A DNA stretch of 64,000 bases, taken from an uncultured Bacteroidales bacterium (GTDB lineage Bacteria > Bacteroidota > Bacteroidia > Bacteroidales > P3). The notes under the pieces are model-generated. The model was not told where the DNA came from, searched no databases, and saw only the letters and a program-made list of their open reading frames with translations. Made by a program: the position numbers and the translations under genes. The stretch's first letter is position 1; each line of letters begins with the position of its first letter. This document shows positions 37,817 through 47,780 of this stretch, piece by piece. Where the stretch lies: contig OMYR01000030.1 of NCBI GenBank assembly GCA_900315335.1, positions 1-64,000 on the forward strand, in the 5' to 3' direction.

Positions 37817-37927
37817 TTTTTGTCTTTTTTTTCTTTACTAACTTCCCAGCTTGTATTCTTCACAGAATCTCAGCGGCTGGATAATACTAAATTTACGTTC
37901 AAATCTTTTTCTTACAATCTCAACTTA

Positions 37928-38242
37928 TCAGACTTTGATTTCAACCTCAACTCCCGAAGGCAATTCCAACTTCATAAGAGCGTCTATTGTCTGTGCAGAA
38001 GTACTGTCAATATCAAGCAAACGTTTGTATGAACTCAATTCAAACTGTTCTCTTGATTTCTTATTGACAAAAGTTGAACGGTTTACTGTGAAGATTTTCT
38101 TGTTAGTTGGCAATGGGATTGGTCCCTGAACGTGTGCTCCCGTCAACTTAACAGTCTTAACAATCTTCTCAGCTGATTTGTCAACTAAATTGTGGTCGTA
38201 AGACTTCAATTTGATTCTGATTTTTTGTTTTTCCTGGCTCAC
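37928..38242 (-). CDS. rpsJ: 30S ribosomal protein S10
   Basis: Protein of 104 residues (S10/NusE), also an antitermination factor partner of NusB. It has [40 protein letters not shown] and the C-terminal [12 protein letters not shown]. Confidence 0.98.
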   Translation of the reverse strand: MSQEKQKIRIKLKSYDHNLVDKSAEKIVKTVKLTGAHVQGPIPLPTNKKIFTVNRSTFVNKKSREQFELSSYKRLLDIDSTSAQTIDALMKLELPSGVEVEIKV

Positions 38243-38277
38243 AATTACTAAATTTTATTTGTTAAACCTATTTATTA

Positions 38278-40362
38278 TTAATTATTTTCTTTAAGAACTT
38301 CGTCAGTTACGTCTTTCGGTGCCTGAGAATAATGAGAAAACTCCATTGTAGAGTTTGCTCTACCAGAAGTAATTGTTCTCAATGCTGTAACATAACCGAA
38401 CATCTGTCCTAATGGAACTTTTGCTTTAACGCTTTGTATACCAACCTTAGCCGTGATGTTTTCCAAGATAGCTCTTCTTCTATTCAAATCACCCGTAACA
38501 TCTCCCAAATAAGCATCAGGAGTATTAACCTCGACTGACATTATTGGCTCCATAAGTACAGGTTTTGCTCTCTTGGCTGCTGCTTTGAATGCTATCTTAG
38601 CACACAACTCAAACGACAAGGCATCTGAATCCACAGGATGGAATGAACCATCTTTCAAAACGACTTTCATACTTTCCATAGGGAATCCAGCCATAACGCC
38701 ATTACGCATAGCATCTTTGAAACCTTTTTCCACAGAAGGAATAAATTCTTTTGGAATATCGCCACCTTTAACCTCATTAACGAACTGCAATCCTTTAACA
38801 CCTTCATCAGCAGGTCCGATAGAAAAGATAATATCAGCAAACTTACCTCTACCACCTGTTTGTTTCTTATAGACTTCTCTATGTTCAACTTCACCTGTGA
38901 TAGCTTCTTTATATGCAACCTGCGGTTTGCCTTCATTAACCTCTACATTGAATTCACGACGCATTCTATCAGTTACAATATCCAAATGCAACTCACCCAT
39001 ACCTCTGATAATTGTCTGTCCTGAAATTTCATCAGTTTCAACACATAACGTAGGATCCTCCTCTGCAAGTTTTGTTAAAGCGTTATTAAACTTATCTAAA
39101 TCTGCTTGTTGTTTAGGTTCTATTGCAATAGAAATAACCGGATCAGGGAATGTTATCGACTCCAATATAATAGGGTTTGCCTCCTCACAAAGAGTATTGC
39201 CCGTCTTAATATCCTTAAAGCCGACAGCCGCTGCTATATCGCCTGCTTCAATTTTATCCACAGGATTTTGACGATTAGCATGCATCTGCATAATTCTCGA
39301 AATACGTTCTTTTTTACCTGTATTTGCATTATAGACATACGAACCTGCCTCCAATGATCCACTATAAACACGGAAGAAGCATAATCTTCCTACATAAGGA
39401 TCTGTTGCAATCTTGAATGCTAACGCTGAAAACGGTGCTTTAACACTGACAGGTCGTGATACATCTTCACCAGTTTTAGGATTTATTCCGTCAATCTCAG
39501 GAACATCCATAGGAGAAGGTAAATACGCACAAACTGCATCAATAAGATTTTGTATTCCCTTATTCTTAAAGGCTGAGCCACAAAGAACAGGACAAATACG
39601 CATCTCACAAGTAGCCTTACGGACATATTTCATAACTTCTTCCTCAGTTATGGAATTTTCGTCCTCCATATATCTTTCCAACAAAGCATCATCTTCTTCG
39701 GCAACACCTTCTATAAGTCTTTTACGATAGTCTGCGGCAATTTCTTTCAAATCCTCAGGCATCGGAATTTCATAAGTAGTTGTTCCCTTGCTTTCTTCAT
39801 CATATATGAAAGCCTTATTCTTTACCAAGTCAATAACACCCTTGAACATATCCTCTTGTCCAATTGGAATTTCCAATGGAACTGGATTTGCACCAAGTTT
39901 CTCTTTTATTTCCGTAAGAACATTAAAAAAGTCAGCACCTGCACGATCCATTTTATTAACGAAACATATACGCGGCACTTTATATTTATCAGCTTGTCTC
40001 CAAACAGTTTCACTCTGCGGTTCAACTCCACCCACTGCACAGAATAATGCAATCGCACCATCTAATATACGCAATGAACGTTCCACCTCAGCGGTAAAAT
40101 CCACGTGTCCCGGAGTGTCTATAATATTAATCTTATGTTGTTGATTCTTATAATCCCAAAATACGGTAGTTGCAGCAGAAGTGATTGTAATACCTCTCTC
40201 CTGCTCTTGCGCCATCCAGTCCATTGTTGCCGTACCGTCGTGAGTTTCACCAATCTTGTGATTCTTTCCGGTATAGAACAATATACGCTCGGTAGTCGTA
40301 GTCTTACCGGCGTCTATATGCGCCATAATACCAATATTTCTTATTAAACGTAAATCTGCCAT
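38278..40362 (-). CDS. fusA: Elongation factor G
   Basis: Ribosomal translocase of 694 residues. GTP-binding motifs: [15 protein letters not shown] (G1, residues about 14-28), [10 protein letters not shown] (G2), DTPGHVDFT (G3) and [10 protein letters not shown] (G4). Domains II-V follow with [14 protein letters not shown] in domain III-IV and [15 protein letters not shown] near the end. The str arrangement is rpsL-rpsG-fusA without tuf; in Bacteroidota tuf usually lies elsewhere. Confidence 0.98.
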   Translation of the reverse strand: MADLRLIRNIGIMAHIDAGKTTTTERILFYTGKNHKIGETHDGTATMDWMAQEQERGITITSAATTVFWDYKNQQHKINIIDTPGHVDFTAEVERSLRILDGAIALFCAVGGVEPQSETVWRQADKYKVPRICFVNKMDRAGADFFNVLTEIKEKLGANPVPLEIPIGQEDMFKGVIDLVKNKAFIYDEESKGTTTYEIPMPEDLKEIAADYRKRLIEGVAEEDDALLERYMEDENSITEEEVMKYVRKATCEMRICPVLCGSAFKNKGIQNLIDAVCAYLPSPMDVPEIDGINPKTGEDVSRPVSVKAPFSALAFKIATDPYVGRLCFFRVYSGSLEAGSYVYNANTGKKERISRIMQMHANRQNPVDKIEAGDIAAAVGFKDIKTGNTLCEEANPIILESITFPDPVISIAIEPKQQADLDKFNNALTKLAEEDPTLCVETDEISGQTIIRGMGELHLDIVTDRMRREFNVEVNEGKPQVAYKEAITGEVEHREVYKKQTGGRGKFADIIFSIGPADEGVKGLQFVNEVKGGDIPKEFIPSVEKGFKDAMRNGVMAGFPMESMKVVLKDGSFHPVDSDALSFELCAKIAFKAAAKRAKPVLMEPIMSVEVNTPDAYLGDVTGDLNRRRAILENITAKVGIQSVKAKVPLGQMFGYVTALRTITSGRANSTMEFSHYSQAPKDVTDEVLKENN

Positions 40363-40402
40363 TAACTTTTACTTTCCCTAAACTATTTTATCTACCACTG
40401 TA

Positions 40403-40870
40403 TTACATTCTAAAATGTGAGAATGCTTTATTTGCCTCAGCCATTCTATGAATATCTTCCTTTCTCTTGAAAGCAGCACCTTCTTCTTTCGATGCAGCGA
40501 TAATCTCTGATGCTAGCCGTGCAGCCATCGTCTTTTCGCTTCTCTTTCTTGCAAAACCAATAAGGTTCTTCATACCCATCGATTGCTTTCTCTCAGGACG
40601 AATTTCAGTAGGAATTTGGAAAGTCGCACCACCTATTCTACGAGAACGAACCTCTACATTAGGTGTAACATTTGACAAACCTTTCTTCCATACTTCAAGA
40701 CCATCTTCTTTTGTCTTTTCGCTTACAATGTCAATTGCATCATAGAAAATTTCGTATGCTATCGTCTTCTTTCCTTTCAACATGATGTTATTTACAAACT
40801 TAGTAACCATTACATCATTATATTTAGGATCTGGAAGAATTATTCTTTTTCTTGGTCTAGATTTTCTCAT
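40403..40870 (-). CDS. rpsG: 30S ribosomal protein S7
   Basis: Head-nucleating protein of 155 residues. It has [40 protein letters not shown] and the C-terminal [18 protein letters not shown]. Confidence 0.98.
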   Translation of the reverse strand: MRKSRPRKRIILPDPKYNDVMVTKFVNNIMLKGKKTIAYEIFYDAIDIVSEKTKEDGLEVWKKGLSNVTPNVEVRSRRIGGATFQIPTEIRPERKQSMGMKNLIGFARKRSEKTMAARLASEIIAASKEEGAAFKRKEDIHRMAEANKAFSHFRM

Positions 40871-40905
40871 TTTATCTCTAATGCCTCTCTAATAAGTTCT
40901 ACAAA

Positions 40906-41289
40906 TTATTTCTTTGCATCCTTTGGTCTTTTAGCACCATACTTGGAACGTCTCTGTTTTCTACCATCAACGCCTGCCGTATCCAAAGCACCACGAATGA
41001 TGTGGTATCTTACACCTGGAAGATCCTTTACTCTACCACCACGAATCATTACGATTGAGTGCTCTTGTAAGTTATGACCTTCTCCCGGTATGTAAGCATT
41101 AACTTCCTTACCGTTCGTCAATTTAACTCTGGCTACTTTTCTCATTGCAGAGTTTGGCTTTTTAGGTGTGGTTGTATATACTCTTGTACAAACACCTCTT
41201 CTCTGCGGACAAGAATCCATTGCAGGAGCCTTGCTTTTGTATTCCATTTTCTGACGTCCTTTACGAACTAACTGCTGAATTGTTGGCAT
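40906..41289 (-). CDS. rpsL: 30S ribosomal protein S12
   Basis: Decoding-centre protein of 127 residues: [40 protein letters not shown] (streptomycin-resistance region with Lys in TPKKPN) and the [17 protein letters not shown] block. First gene of the cluster, about 310 bases behind the only clear promoter. Confidence 0.98.
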   Translation of the reverse strand: MPTIQQLVRKGRQKMEYKSKAPAMDSCPQRRGVCTRVYTTTPKKPNSAMRKVARVKLTNGKEVNAYIPGEGHNLQEHSIVMIRGGRVKDLPGVRYHIIRGALDTAGVDGRKQRRSKYGAKRPKDAKK

Positions 41290-41600
41290 ATCAAAAAATT
41301 TTTCTCTTTGTTTTTTTTAATTTAACATTTAACTTTTACAGCCCTACACACCTTTTACAAGGCGAAAGACCATTCAACAAAACCGCGCATGCCACAACAA
41401 AAATCAATACTAACACAATATTATTATATATAAATGCTTGTATCACTTAGGTGTAACATAACACTATTTTTGAAAACCAAACCGTCATTTCAATTGCAGC
41501 CAACAATCTACTCTGAGAAATCTCCCAAGTATGCAACCCTCGCAAAATCAACTATTTTCATTTACGCTTTCATACTTCTTAGAGAACGCTTCTATTTTCA
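41290..41600 (-). promoter_or_regulatory. Long transcribed leader of the rpsL cluster
   Basis: From the predicted start near 41600 to the rpsL ATG lie about 310 bases without a second TAnnTTTG box. The segment holds a possible 17-codon frame (41508-41561, minus strand: MKIVDFARVAYLGDFSE). Leaders of this size often carry ribosomal-protein or attenuation control. No known leader fold is recognised, so a regulatory role is inferred from length and position. Confidence 0.4.
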
Positions 41601-41605
41601 ATTTG

Positions 41606-41637
41606 CAAAATTACAACAATTTATCATACCCGCCAAA
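41606..41637 (-). promoter_or_regulatory. Promoter of the rpsL-rplQ cluster
   Basis: On the minus strand TTTG (41634-41637) is followed after 20 bases by TAATTTTG (41606-41613), then CA. The TTTG is extended as TTTGGCGGGTA, which resembles the sufC promoter (TTTGGCAGGTA). It is an almost ideal primary-sigma promoter for this phylum. Confidence 0.85.
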
Positions 41638-41697
41638 TATTTCCTTAAAAAAAACATTGCCGAGGTCAAAAATTTTCCTCTCACTATCAGTACCTTT

Positions 41698-41789
41698 ACT
41701 AATGTTTAACATCAGTAAATTTTTATGAGACATTAAAAAATTAGTGTTAATGATTAGTAAATTTTTAAGTCGTAAAAAATTTACGACTT
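41698..41789. repeat. 21-bp unit array D with hairpin
   Basis: Units at 41698-41718, 41719-41739 and 41740-41760. The first contains ACTAATGTTTAACATCAGT, a palindrome with one mismatch. Directly after comes a perfect hairpin, AAGTCGTAAA (41767-41776) with TTTACGACTT (41780-41789), followed by TTTTTT on the plus strand. The array lies between the PiT gene end and the rpsL promoter. The copy at 46620 has nearly the same third unit and a decayed form of the hairpin. Confidence 0.8.
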
Positions 41790-41841
41790 ATTTTTTGACC
41801 CTTTCTTTAAGTTAAAATCACATTTCAGCTGCCAATTCCTT

Positions 41842-44097
41842 TTATATCACAATATCACTGCTTCTCATCTTTCCAAACGAACGGACATATTTACGAATAC
41901 TCGAAACCATTTCTCGCGTTTCTTGCAGCATATTCAAATACACGTACAACACAGTCATTGAAGACGGATTATCATCTCGAATTGAAGCATATAACTTATG
42001 ATACGTGTCGGAAATTTTATCTTTTATCCCATCACATTGACTACGCAAAAGACTTATTTTTTCAACATTGCCCGAATTTATCATATCTATCGTTTCATCG
42101 AACAAAGCATTCACCTGACTGCGAATCAACTTAAAATCATCGGTATATTCCAAAGGAAGAGGACGGAAATTGTTTTCGGTATGCTCTTTACATATCTCGT
42201 TTATGCGATGTAGATTGTACAAAATGGACATACAACAATTATTGCCAAGATAAAACCACGTGCTTTTCTCTATCGCAAGTTCTTTGTTGAGTTGTCTAAG
42301 GCATAGAGTTTCTTTACGTCTGTCGTTTTTTAACATACGTTTCTCATATTTGAGTTTATGTTCCGCTCTATCCAACACACGAAGATTTTCAGCAACAAAA
42401 GCATCGGTTACATTGCAATAAGTTTGCTTTGCAAAGACAATAAAGTTCTGTTGCTTGCCTGTTAGATACATAAGAAACATTGGCCACACATTGTCCTTGT
42501 TTTGACCTGAAATAATATTTTGAAACAATACATCGCCTTCGTCTTCAACACTTTTTTTGCGAAATCGTTTATTGCTTTGGAAAATTATAATCAACGTAAC
42601 AATGGCAAGAAGAATCATCACGACCTTACCACCATAATACATTGCGAACACCATTATCCCTGCTCCGATAAATGCTGCCCCTGCGGTAAGGAACCAACCT
42701 CCAATCACGGATATAACTCCCGTAATTCTAAATACTGCACTCTCTCTATTCCAAGCACGATCCGCCAATGAGGTTCCCATAGCCACCATAAAAGTTACAA
42801 ATGTCGTCGATAACGGTAGTTTTAACGATGTGCCTATTGCTATCAACACTCCCGCCAAAACCAAATTCACCGAACCACGAACAAGATCAAACGCCGCTCC
42901 TTGTTCCATTATGGTTTGATTGACATCAAAACGTCTATTGAACCATAGTCTTATTTTCTTGGGAGTAATCATCTTTATGAAATCCAATAAAGACATTGCC
43001 ATTCTTACAAACTTTCGAGCTATTCTCGATGAACCGAACATTTCGTCTGTTCCATTCTGACTTCCCAATCCTACTTCCGTTTGCGAAACTTTCCTTGCTT
43101 TTTTAGAAGTAGCAAGAGCGACAACCATTATAACTCCCGAACCTACAAGAAACCATATCGGCGTATTGGCGGGGGCATTCAACGAAGACATCATAAATGT
43201 ATTTGCGTTGCCATTGCCATTAGCCATATAATCTTGGTATGATGCAAGTCCGGTAAGTGGCACACCTATGAAATTCACCAAGTCATTTCCTGCAAATGCC
43301 ATCGCAAGAGAAAATGTTCCCATAAGCACAACAACTTTCAAAACATTGACTTTAACAGCATAAAGAAACTGCATAATCAACGTAAATCCCACAAGACAAA
43401 CTCCGATAATCATTCCCGTATTGTCAGCAATCCAATCCTTAACCTCAGGTGTCATAAAAGACAAATCTTTCATACCTTTGATAAGCAAGAAATATATTAT
43501 GGCAGTTGCACACACACCTGAGAATATCCCAATCTTCCATTTCAGTTTGCTTTTGTAATTGAACGAAAAAACAGTTCGTGTAATGAATTGCACCAATGTA
43601 CCGAAAACAAATGCAATAGCCACCGAAAGAAAAATACCTATAACAACCGACAATGCTTTTTCGGTATTGAGCAAATCGTTTAACGCCAAGGTCGAACTAT
43701 CGCCCATAATCTTAATAATGGATACCACAAACGCTGCTCCAAGCAATTCAAAAACCATGGAAACGGTGGTAGATGTCGGCATACCGAGACTGTTAAAAAT
43801 ATCCAATAGTATAATATCCGTTACCATTACTGCCATAAAAATACAGATAAGGTCATAAAAAGAAAAATGCTCCGGTCGGAATATGCCGTGCCGTGCAATA
43901 TCCATCATACCGTTACTCATCGATGCCCCGATAAATATTCCTATTGCGGCAACGATTAATATCCTTTTGAACGATGCTGCTTTGGAGCCTATCGCAGAGT
44001 TTAGAAAATTAACCGCATCATTACTTACTCCGACAGAAAGGTCAAATACTGCCAACAACAATAGAAAAATGATGACACATAAGAAAATTATATCCAT
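41842..44097 (-). CDS. PiT-family inorganic phosphate transporter with PhoU-like C-terminal domain
   Basis: Inner-membrane protein of 751 residues. The two inverted PHO4 signatures are GVSNDAVNFLNSAIG (about 23-37) and AFAGNDLVNFIG (about 270), and each half also has PTSTTVSMVFELLGAAF and LPLSTTFVTFMVAMGTSLAD motifs. About a dozen helices occupy residues 1-505. The soluble tail (about 515-751) is helical and resembles PhoU-type domains (VLDRAEHKLKYEKRML, NEICKEHTENN). Family knowledge: Pi uptake coupled to H+ or Na+. The PhoU-like tail may gate the channel or sense Pi state; that is inference. No promoter motif of standard form is seen upstream; the best is GAACTTTG near 44120-44127. Confidence 0.9.
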   Translation of the reverse strand: MDIIFLCVIIFLLLLAVFDLSVGVSNDAVNFLNSAIGSKAASFKRILIVAAIGIFIGASMSNGMMDIARHGIFRPEHFSFYDLICIFMAVMVTDIILLDIFNSLGMPTSTTVSMVFELLGAAFVVSIIKIMGDSSTLALNDLLNTEKALSVVIGIFLSVAIAFVFGTLVQFITRTVFSFNYKSKLKWKIGIFSGVCATAIIYFLLIKGMKDLSFMTPEVKDWIADNTGMIIGVCLVGFTLIMQFLYAVKVNVLKVVVLMGTFSLAMAFAGNDLVNFIGVPLTGLASYQDYMANGNGNANTFMMSSLNAPANTPIWFLVGSGVIMVVALATSKKARKVSQTEVGLGSQNGTDEMFGSSRIARKFVRMAMSLLDFIKMITPKKIRLWFNRRFDVNQTIMEQGAAFDLVRGSVNLVLAGVLIAIGTSLKLPLSTTFVTFMVAMGTSLADRAWNRESAVFRITGVISVIGGWFLTAGAAFIGAGIMVFAMYYGGKVVMILLAIVTLIIIFQSNKRFRKKSVEDEGDVLFQNIISGQNKDNVWPMFLMYLTGKQQNFIVFAKQTYCNVTDAFVAENLRVLDRAEHKLKYEKRMLKNDRRKETLCLRQLNKELAIEKSTWFYLGNNCCMSILYNLHRINEICKEHTENNFRPLPLEYTDDFKLIRSQVNALFDETIDMINSGNVEKISLLRSQCDGIKDKISDTYHKLYASIRDDNPSSMTVLYVYLNMLQETREMVSSIRKYVRSFGKMRSSDIVI

Positions 44098-44221
44098 AGT
44101 ACTTTGTTTTAATTTTTTGCAAAGTTCGTTTATGGATATTACATAATTGTTTCATAAATTTTAAGTTTTTGTTACAAAAAACTTCTATGCTTTCACAAAA
44201 TCAATCAATGAAAAGAATTTT

Positions 44222-44284
44222 CTAATGTTTAACACTATTTTATTAATGTTAAACATAATTTTACTGGTGTTTAACATCACTAAA
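44222..44284. repeat. 21-bp unit array E
   Basis: Three units of 21 bp: 44222-44242, 44243-44263 and 44264-44284, with cores AATGTTTAACAC, AATGTTAAACAT and GGTGTTTAACATC. It lies in the 220-base gap between the histidine kinase end and the PiT start. The remaining bases show no other motif. Confidence 0.8.
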
Positions 44285-44317
44285 GCGAAAACACCTCTTA
44301 TTATAATTTTATTGATA

Positions 44318-45745
44318 CTACCTTTTTTTCAAAGTGAAAAAGAATAACAATCCACCTTGTTTGCGATTTTTAACTTCTATTTCTCCGCCGTGCCAAATGA
44401 CAGCGTTTTTGACAATGGACAACCCCAAACCCGTTCCTCCCAATTGGCGAGAACGACCTTTATCAATCCTATAAAATCTTTCAAATATCTTTCCCAAATG
44501 CTGTTCTCCAACGCCTTTTCCATTATCGACAAAAGAAAAAGATACTGTATCGAAAGTTTCTTTTTCGGTGTTTATTTCAATCAAACTACCCTCTGAATAC
44601 GCGATTGCATTATCCATAAGATTGCGAAATATAGATGAGAAAATAGAAACATTACTATTAATAATGATTGGAGAATTTACGTTATTATGAATTACAATCC
44701 CTTTTTGCTTTGCTGCTTGCTCGTACTCGGTACATATTTGTGAAATAATCAATGAAGCATCTATTCTTTCTTTACATATATTCGCTGCTCCGTCTTCAAT
44801 ACGCGTCAAAGTGGAGACATCAACCAAAAGGGTTTGCAGTCGTTTGTTGGCTTCGTAGCAACGATTGAGAAATTCCTCTCGTTTATCCGACGGCATGTCT
44901 TTATGAGTTAGCAAAGTTTCCAAGCAAACCTGCATTGCAGCGACAGGAGTTTTTAATTCGTGATTTATATTGTTTGTCAGTTGGCATTTAATTCTTGTTT
45001 TTTCTTGTTGAGCGAGTATCGCCTGACGATGTTCCTTGTCTCTTTCGGCTGTTGTCTGTTGAAGTTTTGCATAAAGCATAACAATATGATTGGATATATC
45101 TCCAAGCTCATCACGAGAAAAAGACTCTACATCTACAATACTCTCGCCCTTTTCGGCTTTCTTTGCAAAATCTCTTAGTCTTCTGATATGCTTTCCTTCT
45201 TTTCGTGTTACGAAAAAACCTATCACGCACATAACCACCGCAGCCCCTATCATAAACCATAGAAAACCATAATTTGCAGAAAGAATTCTATCCAAAGGTA
45301 ATGAATACGGAACAGCCGTTCGTACAATATAACTCTTGCCACGTTTTGCCGAATAAAAATACGTTCCTCCCGTACTTTCGCTATGACGTCTCACTGCATA
45401 GCCTTCACCCGTGCTTAAAGCCTTTGCTATTTCCTCTCTATCCAAGTGCGAAGAACCGGGCAATGTATCAAGAGAATTATCATAGATAACTCTTCCGCCG
45501 TAATCGATAACACTTATACGAAGTCCGTTTATATCATTCTTTGGAATTTCTATACTTCCCGTTAAATCAAGGTGTGATATTATTTGCTCGTTTAGTGCTT
45601 GCAGACGAGTGTTGAATATTTCCGCTTTGAATTGTTTCTCTCTGTGGTATTGGAATAATGCAACAACACCCACAAGCAACCACGAATATATTACCAATCC
45701 GAGAAAAAGCCTTTTGTGATACGTAAGTCTAATCCGTGAAAACAT
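44318..45745 (-). CDS. Sensor histidine kinase
   Basis: Membrane sensor kinase of 475 residues. Helix 1 (about 12-32) and helix 2 (about 155-177) flank a periplasmic sensor of some 120 residues, followed by a HAMP-like linker. The H-box NINHELKTPVAAM has its phospho-accepting His near residue 261. N-box NLMDNAIAYSEG, G1 VDNGKGVG and G2 GGTGLGLSIVKN complete the ATP-binding domain. The start overlaps the response regulator stop by 17 bases, so the pair is co-translated. The layout is PhoR-like, but the signal is unknown. Confidence 0.92.
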   Translation of the reverse strand: MFSRIRLTYHKRLFLGLVIYSWLLVGVVALFQYHREKQFKAEIFNTRLQALNEQIISHLDLTGSIEIPKNDINGLRISVIDYGGRVIYDNSLDTLPGSSHLDREEIAKALSTGEGYAVRRHSESTGGTYFYSAKRGKSYIVRTAVPYSLPLDRILSANYGFLWFMIGAAVVMCVIGFFVTRKEGKHIRRLRDFAKKAEKGESIVDVESFSRDELGDISNHIVMLYAKLQQTTAERDKEHRQAILAQQEKTRIKCQLTNNINHELKTPVAAMQVCLETLLTHKDMPSDKREEFLNRCYEANKRLQTLLVDVSTLTRIEDGAANICKERIDASLIISQICTEYEQAAKQKGIVIHNNVNSPIIINSNVSIFSSIFRNLMDNAIAYSEGSLIEINTEKETFDTVSFSFVDNGKGVGEQHLGKIFERFYRIDKGRSRQLGGTGLGLSIVKNAVIWHGGEIEVKNRKQGGLLFFFTLKKR

Positions 45746-46424
45746 ATCCGTAACCCGTTTTTGTTACAATGTGTTTGCCGTAGTCCCCAAGTTTGGTGCG
45801 AAGACGTGTTATATTTACATCTACAACTCTATACAAAACCACAACCTCATCACTCCAAACCCTATTAAGTATTTCCTGACGAGAAAAAAGCCTGCCCCTA
45901 TTCGACAATAGTAATACGAGAAGTTCAAATTCCTTTTTCGGCATTTTTATTTCATTATCGTCAATCGTGCATACTTTATTTGGTAGCGAAATTTTCAATT
46001 TCTCAAAAGTTATTACATCGTTTTCGTTCTCGGTATTTGTTTTCGCTGCCGCCACTCTACGCAACACGGTTTTAACTCTTGCAATGATGTTTTTGACAGA
46101 GTAAGGTTTTGTTATATAATCATCTGCTCCCAATTCCAATCCTTGAACCATATCATCGACAGAGTCTTTGGCCGTACAGAATATAATAGGTATATCCGCA
46201 GTGTCTTTTCTTTTTTTCATTATCGATGCCAACTGAATACCGCTAACTTCTCCCATCATTATATCAAGCAACACAAGATTGAAAGAAGATAAATCCATTG
46301 TCAAGGCATCTTCTGCCGAATTTGCAGTATGTACTTCGTAACCTTCGGCTTCAAGATTAAATCGAAGCACCTCGCACAAAGTCGGCTCGTCATCTACAAT
46401 CAATATTCGTTTTCTATCAGTCAT
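45729..46424 (-). CDS. OmpR/PhoB-type response regulator
   Basis: Two-domain regulator of 231 residues. The receiver (about 5-118) has the acidic pair D11/D12, the phospho-acceptor D54 (VLLDIMM), T84 and K106 (TKPYS). The C-terminal winged-helix domain (about 135-231) has KEFELLVLLLSNRGRLFSRQ and the recognition-helix region VVDVNITRLRTKLG. I chose ATG 46424 (MTDRKRILIVDDE); the frame is open 14 codons further but has no receiver features there. It is first in the operon with the kinase. Its neighbour is a phosphate transporter, which makes a role in phosphate control possible but unproved. Confidence 0.93.
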   Translation of the reverse strand: MTDRKRILIVDDEPTLCEVLRFNLEAEGYEVHTANSAEDALTMDLSSFNLVLLDIMMGEVSGIQLASIMKKRKDTADIPIIFCTAKDSVDDMVQGLELGADDYITKPYSVKNIIARVKTVLRRVAAAKTNTENENDVITFEKLKISLPNKVCTIDDNEIKMPKKEFELLVLLLSNRGRLFSRQEILNRVWSDEVVVLYRVVDVNITRLRTKLGDYGKHIVTKTGYGYVFTD

Positions 46425-46532
46425 ACACCTATATTTATATATAGCCAAAACGCAAAGCCAAAACAAAACACTCTTTTCATCGTTTCTTTACTCTCAAACT
46501 ATGTTTCAAAGAATACTATGCCTTTCGCAGTG

Positions 46533-46563
46533 CAAAACTACAACAAATTGCAATACCCACAAA
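46533..46563 (-). promoter_or_regulatory. Promoter of the two-component operon
   Basis: On the minus strand TTTG (near 46560-46563) and TAGTTTTG (46533-46540) are 19 bases apart. The stretch between, GGGTAT and TTGTTG, is very like that of the rpsL promoter. The leader is about 100 bases. Confidence 0.8.
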
Positions 46564-46619
46564 ACATTTCAAAAAAATCTTAATACTTGGAATTTTGCAA
46601 TTTATTTAAGTCCTTAAAA

Positions 46620-46682
46620 TAATGTTTAACATTAGTAAATTAATCATTAACATTAAAAAATTAGTGTTAATGATTAATAAAT
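46620..46682. repeat. 21-bp unit array F
   Basis: Units at 46620-46640, 46641-46661 and 46662-46682, with cores AATGTTTAACATTAGTAAAT, ATCATTAACATTA and AGTGTTAATGATTAATAAAT. Past the array, TTTTTAAGCCGTAAAAATTT matches the hairpin segment after array D with changes that break the stem. It lies between the divergent promoters of the two-component operon and lpxK. Confidence 0.8.
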
Positions 46683-46787
46683 TTTTAAGCCGTAAAAATT
46701 TTGCCGTTTGTTTTATGACTTTTTCATCAAAGTATAAAATTGAAGCGAAATAAGATTTCATTACCATCAATTACGATTTTTTTGTTT

Positions 46788-46795
46788 TATCTTTG
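46788..46795 (+). promoter_or_regulatory. -7 element of lpxK
   Basis: TATCTTTG followed by C fits TAnnTTTG. No clear TTTG lies upstream at the right distance. The leader is about 25 bases. Confidence 0.6.
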
Positions 46796-46826
46796 CGTTT
46801 CAAATCAATCATAACAACAAAGAGCA

Positions 46827-47780
46827 ATGTATTTTCTTATAACGTTTATACGAAACCTGCTATTCAAACATCATATAATGAAGAGCCGAAAATATGATGA
46901 TGTGTTCGTTCTTTGTGTAGGCAATCTGCGTGTTGGAGGAACGGGAAAAACTCCTATGATTGAGTATCTAATAAAGCATCTAATGACGGAATTTCCTTTG
47001 GCAGTGATATCGCTCGGATATAAACGAAAGACCAAAGGCCTCAAAGAAGTCTTACTTAATGATACAACGGAAGAAGTCGGAGATGAACCCAAACAAATGA
47101 AAGAAAAATTCCCCGAGATAAAATTTTTTGTAAATAAGGACAGAAACGAAGCAATCAATAATATAAGGAGTAATCATAAGGAAATAAAACTTATACTTTT
47201 GGACGATGCGTATCAATATCGCAAGACAACGCCTAATGCCACCATTTTGCTAACTGAATACAACAGACCTTATTTCCAAGACTTCGTTTTGCCCTACGGA
47301 CGACTGAGAGAAAGCAAAGCTCAAAGCAAAAGAGCCGATTATATTGTTGTAACAAAAACTCCTAATAACGTTTCGGCGGAGAGCAAACAAAATTTCATAA
47401 AACACCTAAAAGCAACAAGCAAACAACAAGTCTTTTTCTCGAAAATAATTTACAATCTACCGAAAATTGAAAACAAAAATCTGTTGTTCGTTGCGGGAAT
47501 TGACAATCCTTATCCTGCCGTAAGATTTTTGGAAGAGAATGGATTTAATGTACTATTAGAGAAATTTTCCGACCATTATCAGTTTAAGGATTCGGATATA
47601 AGTCGCATAGTCTCCATATCCAAACAAGAGAATAGACAAATCATAACGACCGAAAAAGATTTTATGCGATTGAAAAGGTTTAAGGGAATAAGTTTTGAGG
47701 TATTGAAAATAGAAAACGAAATAGATAATAATTTCTTAAATATATTAAAAAATGACTTACGAGCAAATATCAGAAGCTAA
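46827..47780 (+). CDS. lpxK: Tetraacyldisaccharide 4'-kinase LpxK
   Basis: Phosphorylates the 4' position of the lipid A disaccharide at the inner membrane. Of 317 residues, the first 20 (FLITFIRNLLF) form a short membrane anchor. The P-loop VGGTGKTP is at about 36-43 and LLDDAYQYR provides the second acidic site. The N-terminus is some 10-15 residues shorter than in most relatives I know, although the basic motif MKSRKYDDVFVLCVGN is intact. It overlaps the next gene by 29 bases. This implies an LPS-bearing cell, as expected for T9SS attachment of cargo to A-LPS. Confidence 0.93.
   Translation: MYFLITFIRNLLFKHHIMKSRKYDDVFVLCVGNLRVGGTGKTPMIEYLIKHLMTEFPLAVISLGYKRKTKGLKEVLLNDTTEEVGDEPKQMKEKFPEIKFFVNKDRNEAINNIRSNHKEIKLILLDDAYQYRKTTPNATILLTEYNRPYFQDFVLPYGRLRESKAQSKRADYIVVTKTPNNVSAESKQNFIKHLKATSKQQVFFSKIIYNLPKIENKNLLFVAGIDNPYPAVRFLEENGFNVLLEKFSDHYQFKDSDISRIVSISKQENRQIITTEKDFMRLKRFKGISFEVLKIENEIDNNFLNILKNDLRANIRS

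Noticed and set aside
41434-41728. Plus-strand frames in the rpsL leader region
   Set aside because: They lie across the rpsL promoter and leader, have no promoter of their own, and their residue make-up is that of AT-rich non-coding DNA.
41767-41796. Terminator of the PiT gene
   Set aside because: The stem is perfect, but the T-run is on the plus strand whereas PiT is on the minus strand. I left it as part of array D.
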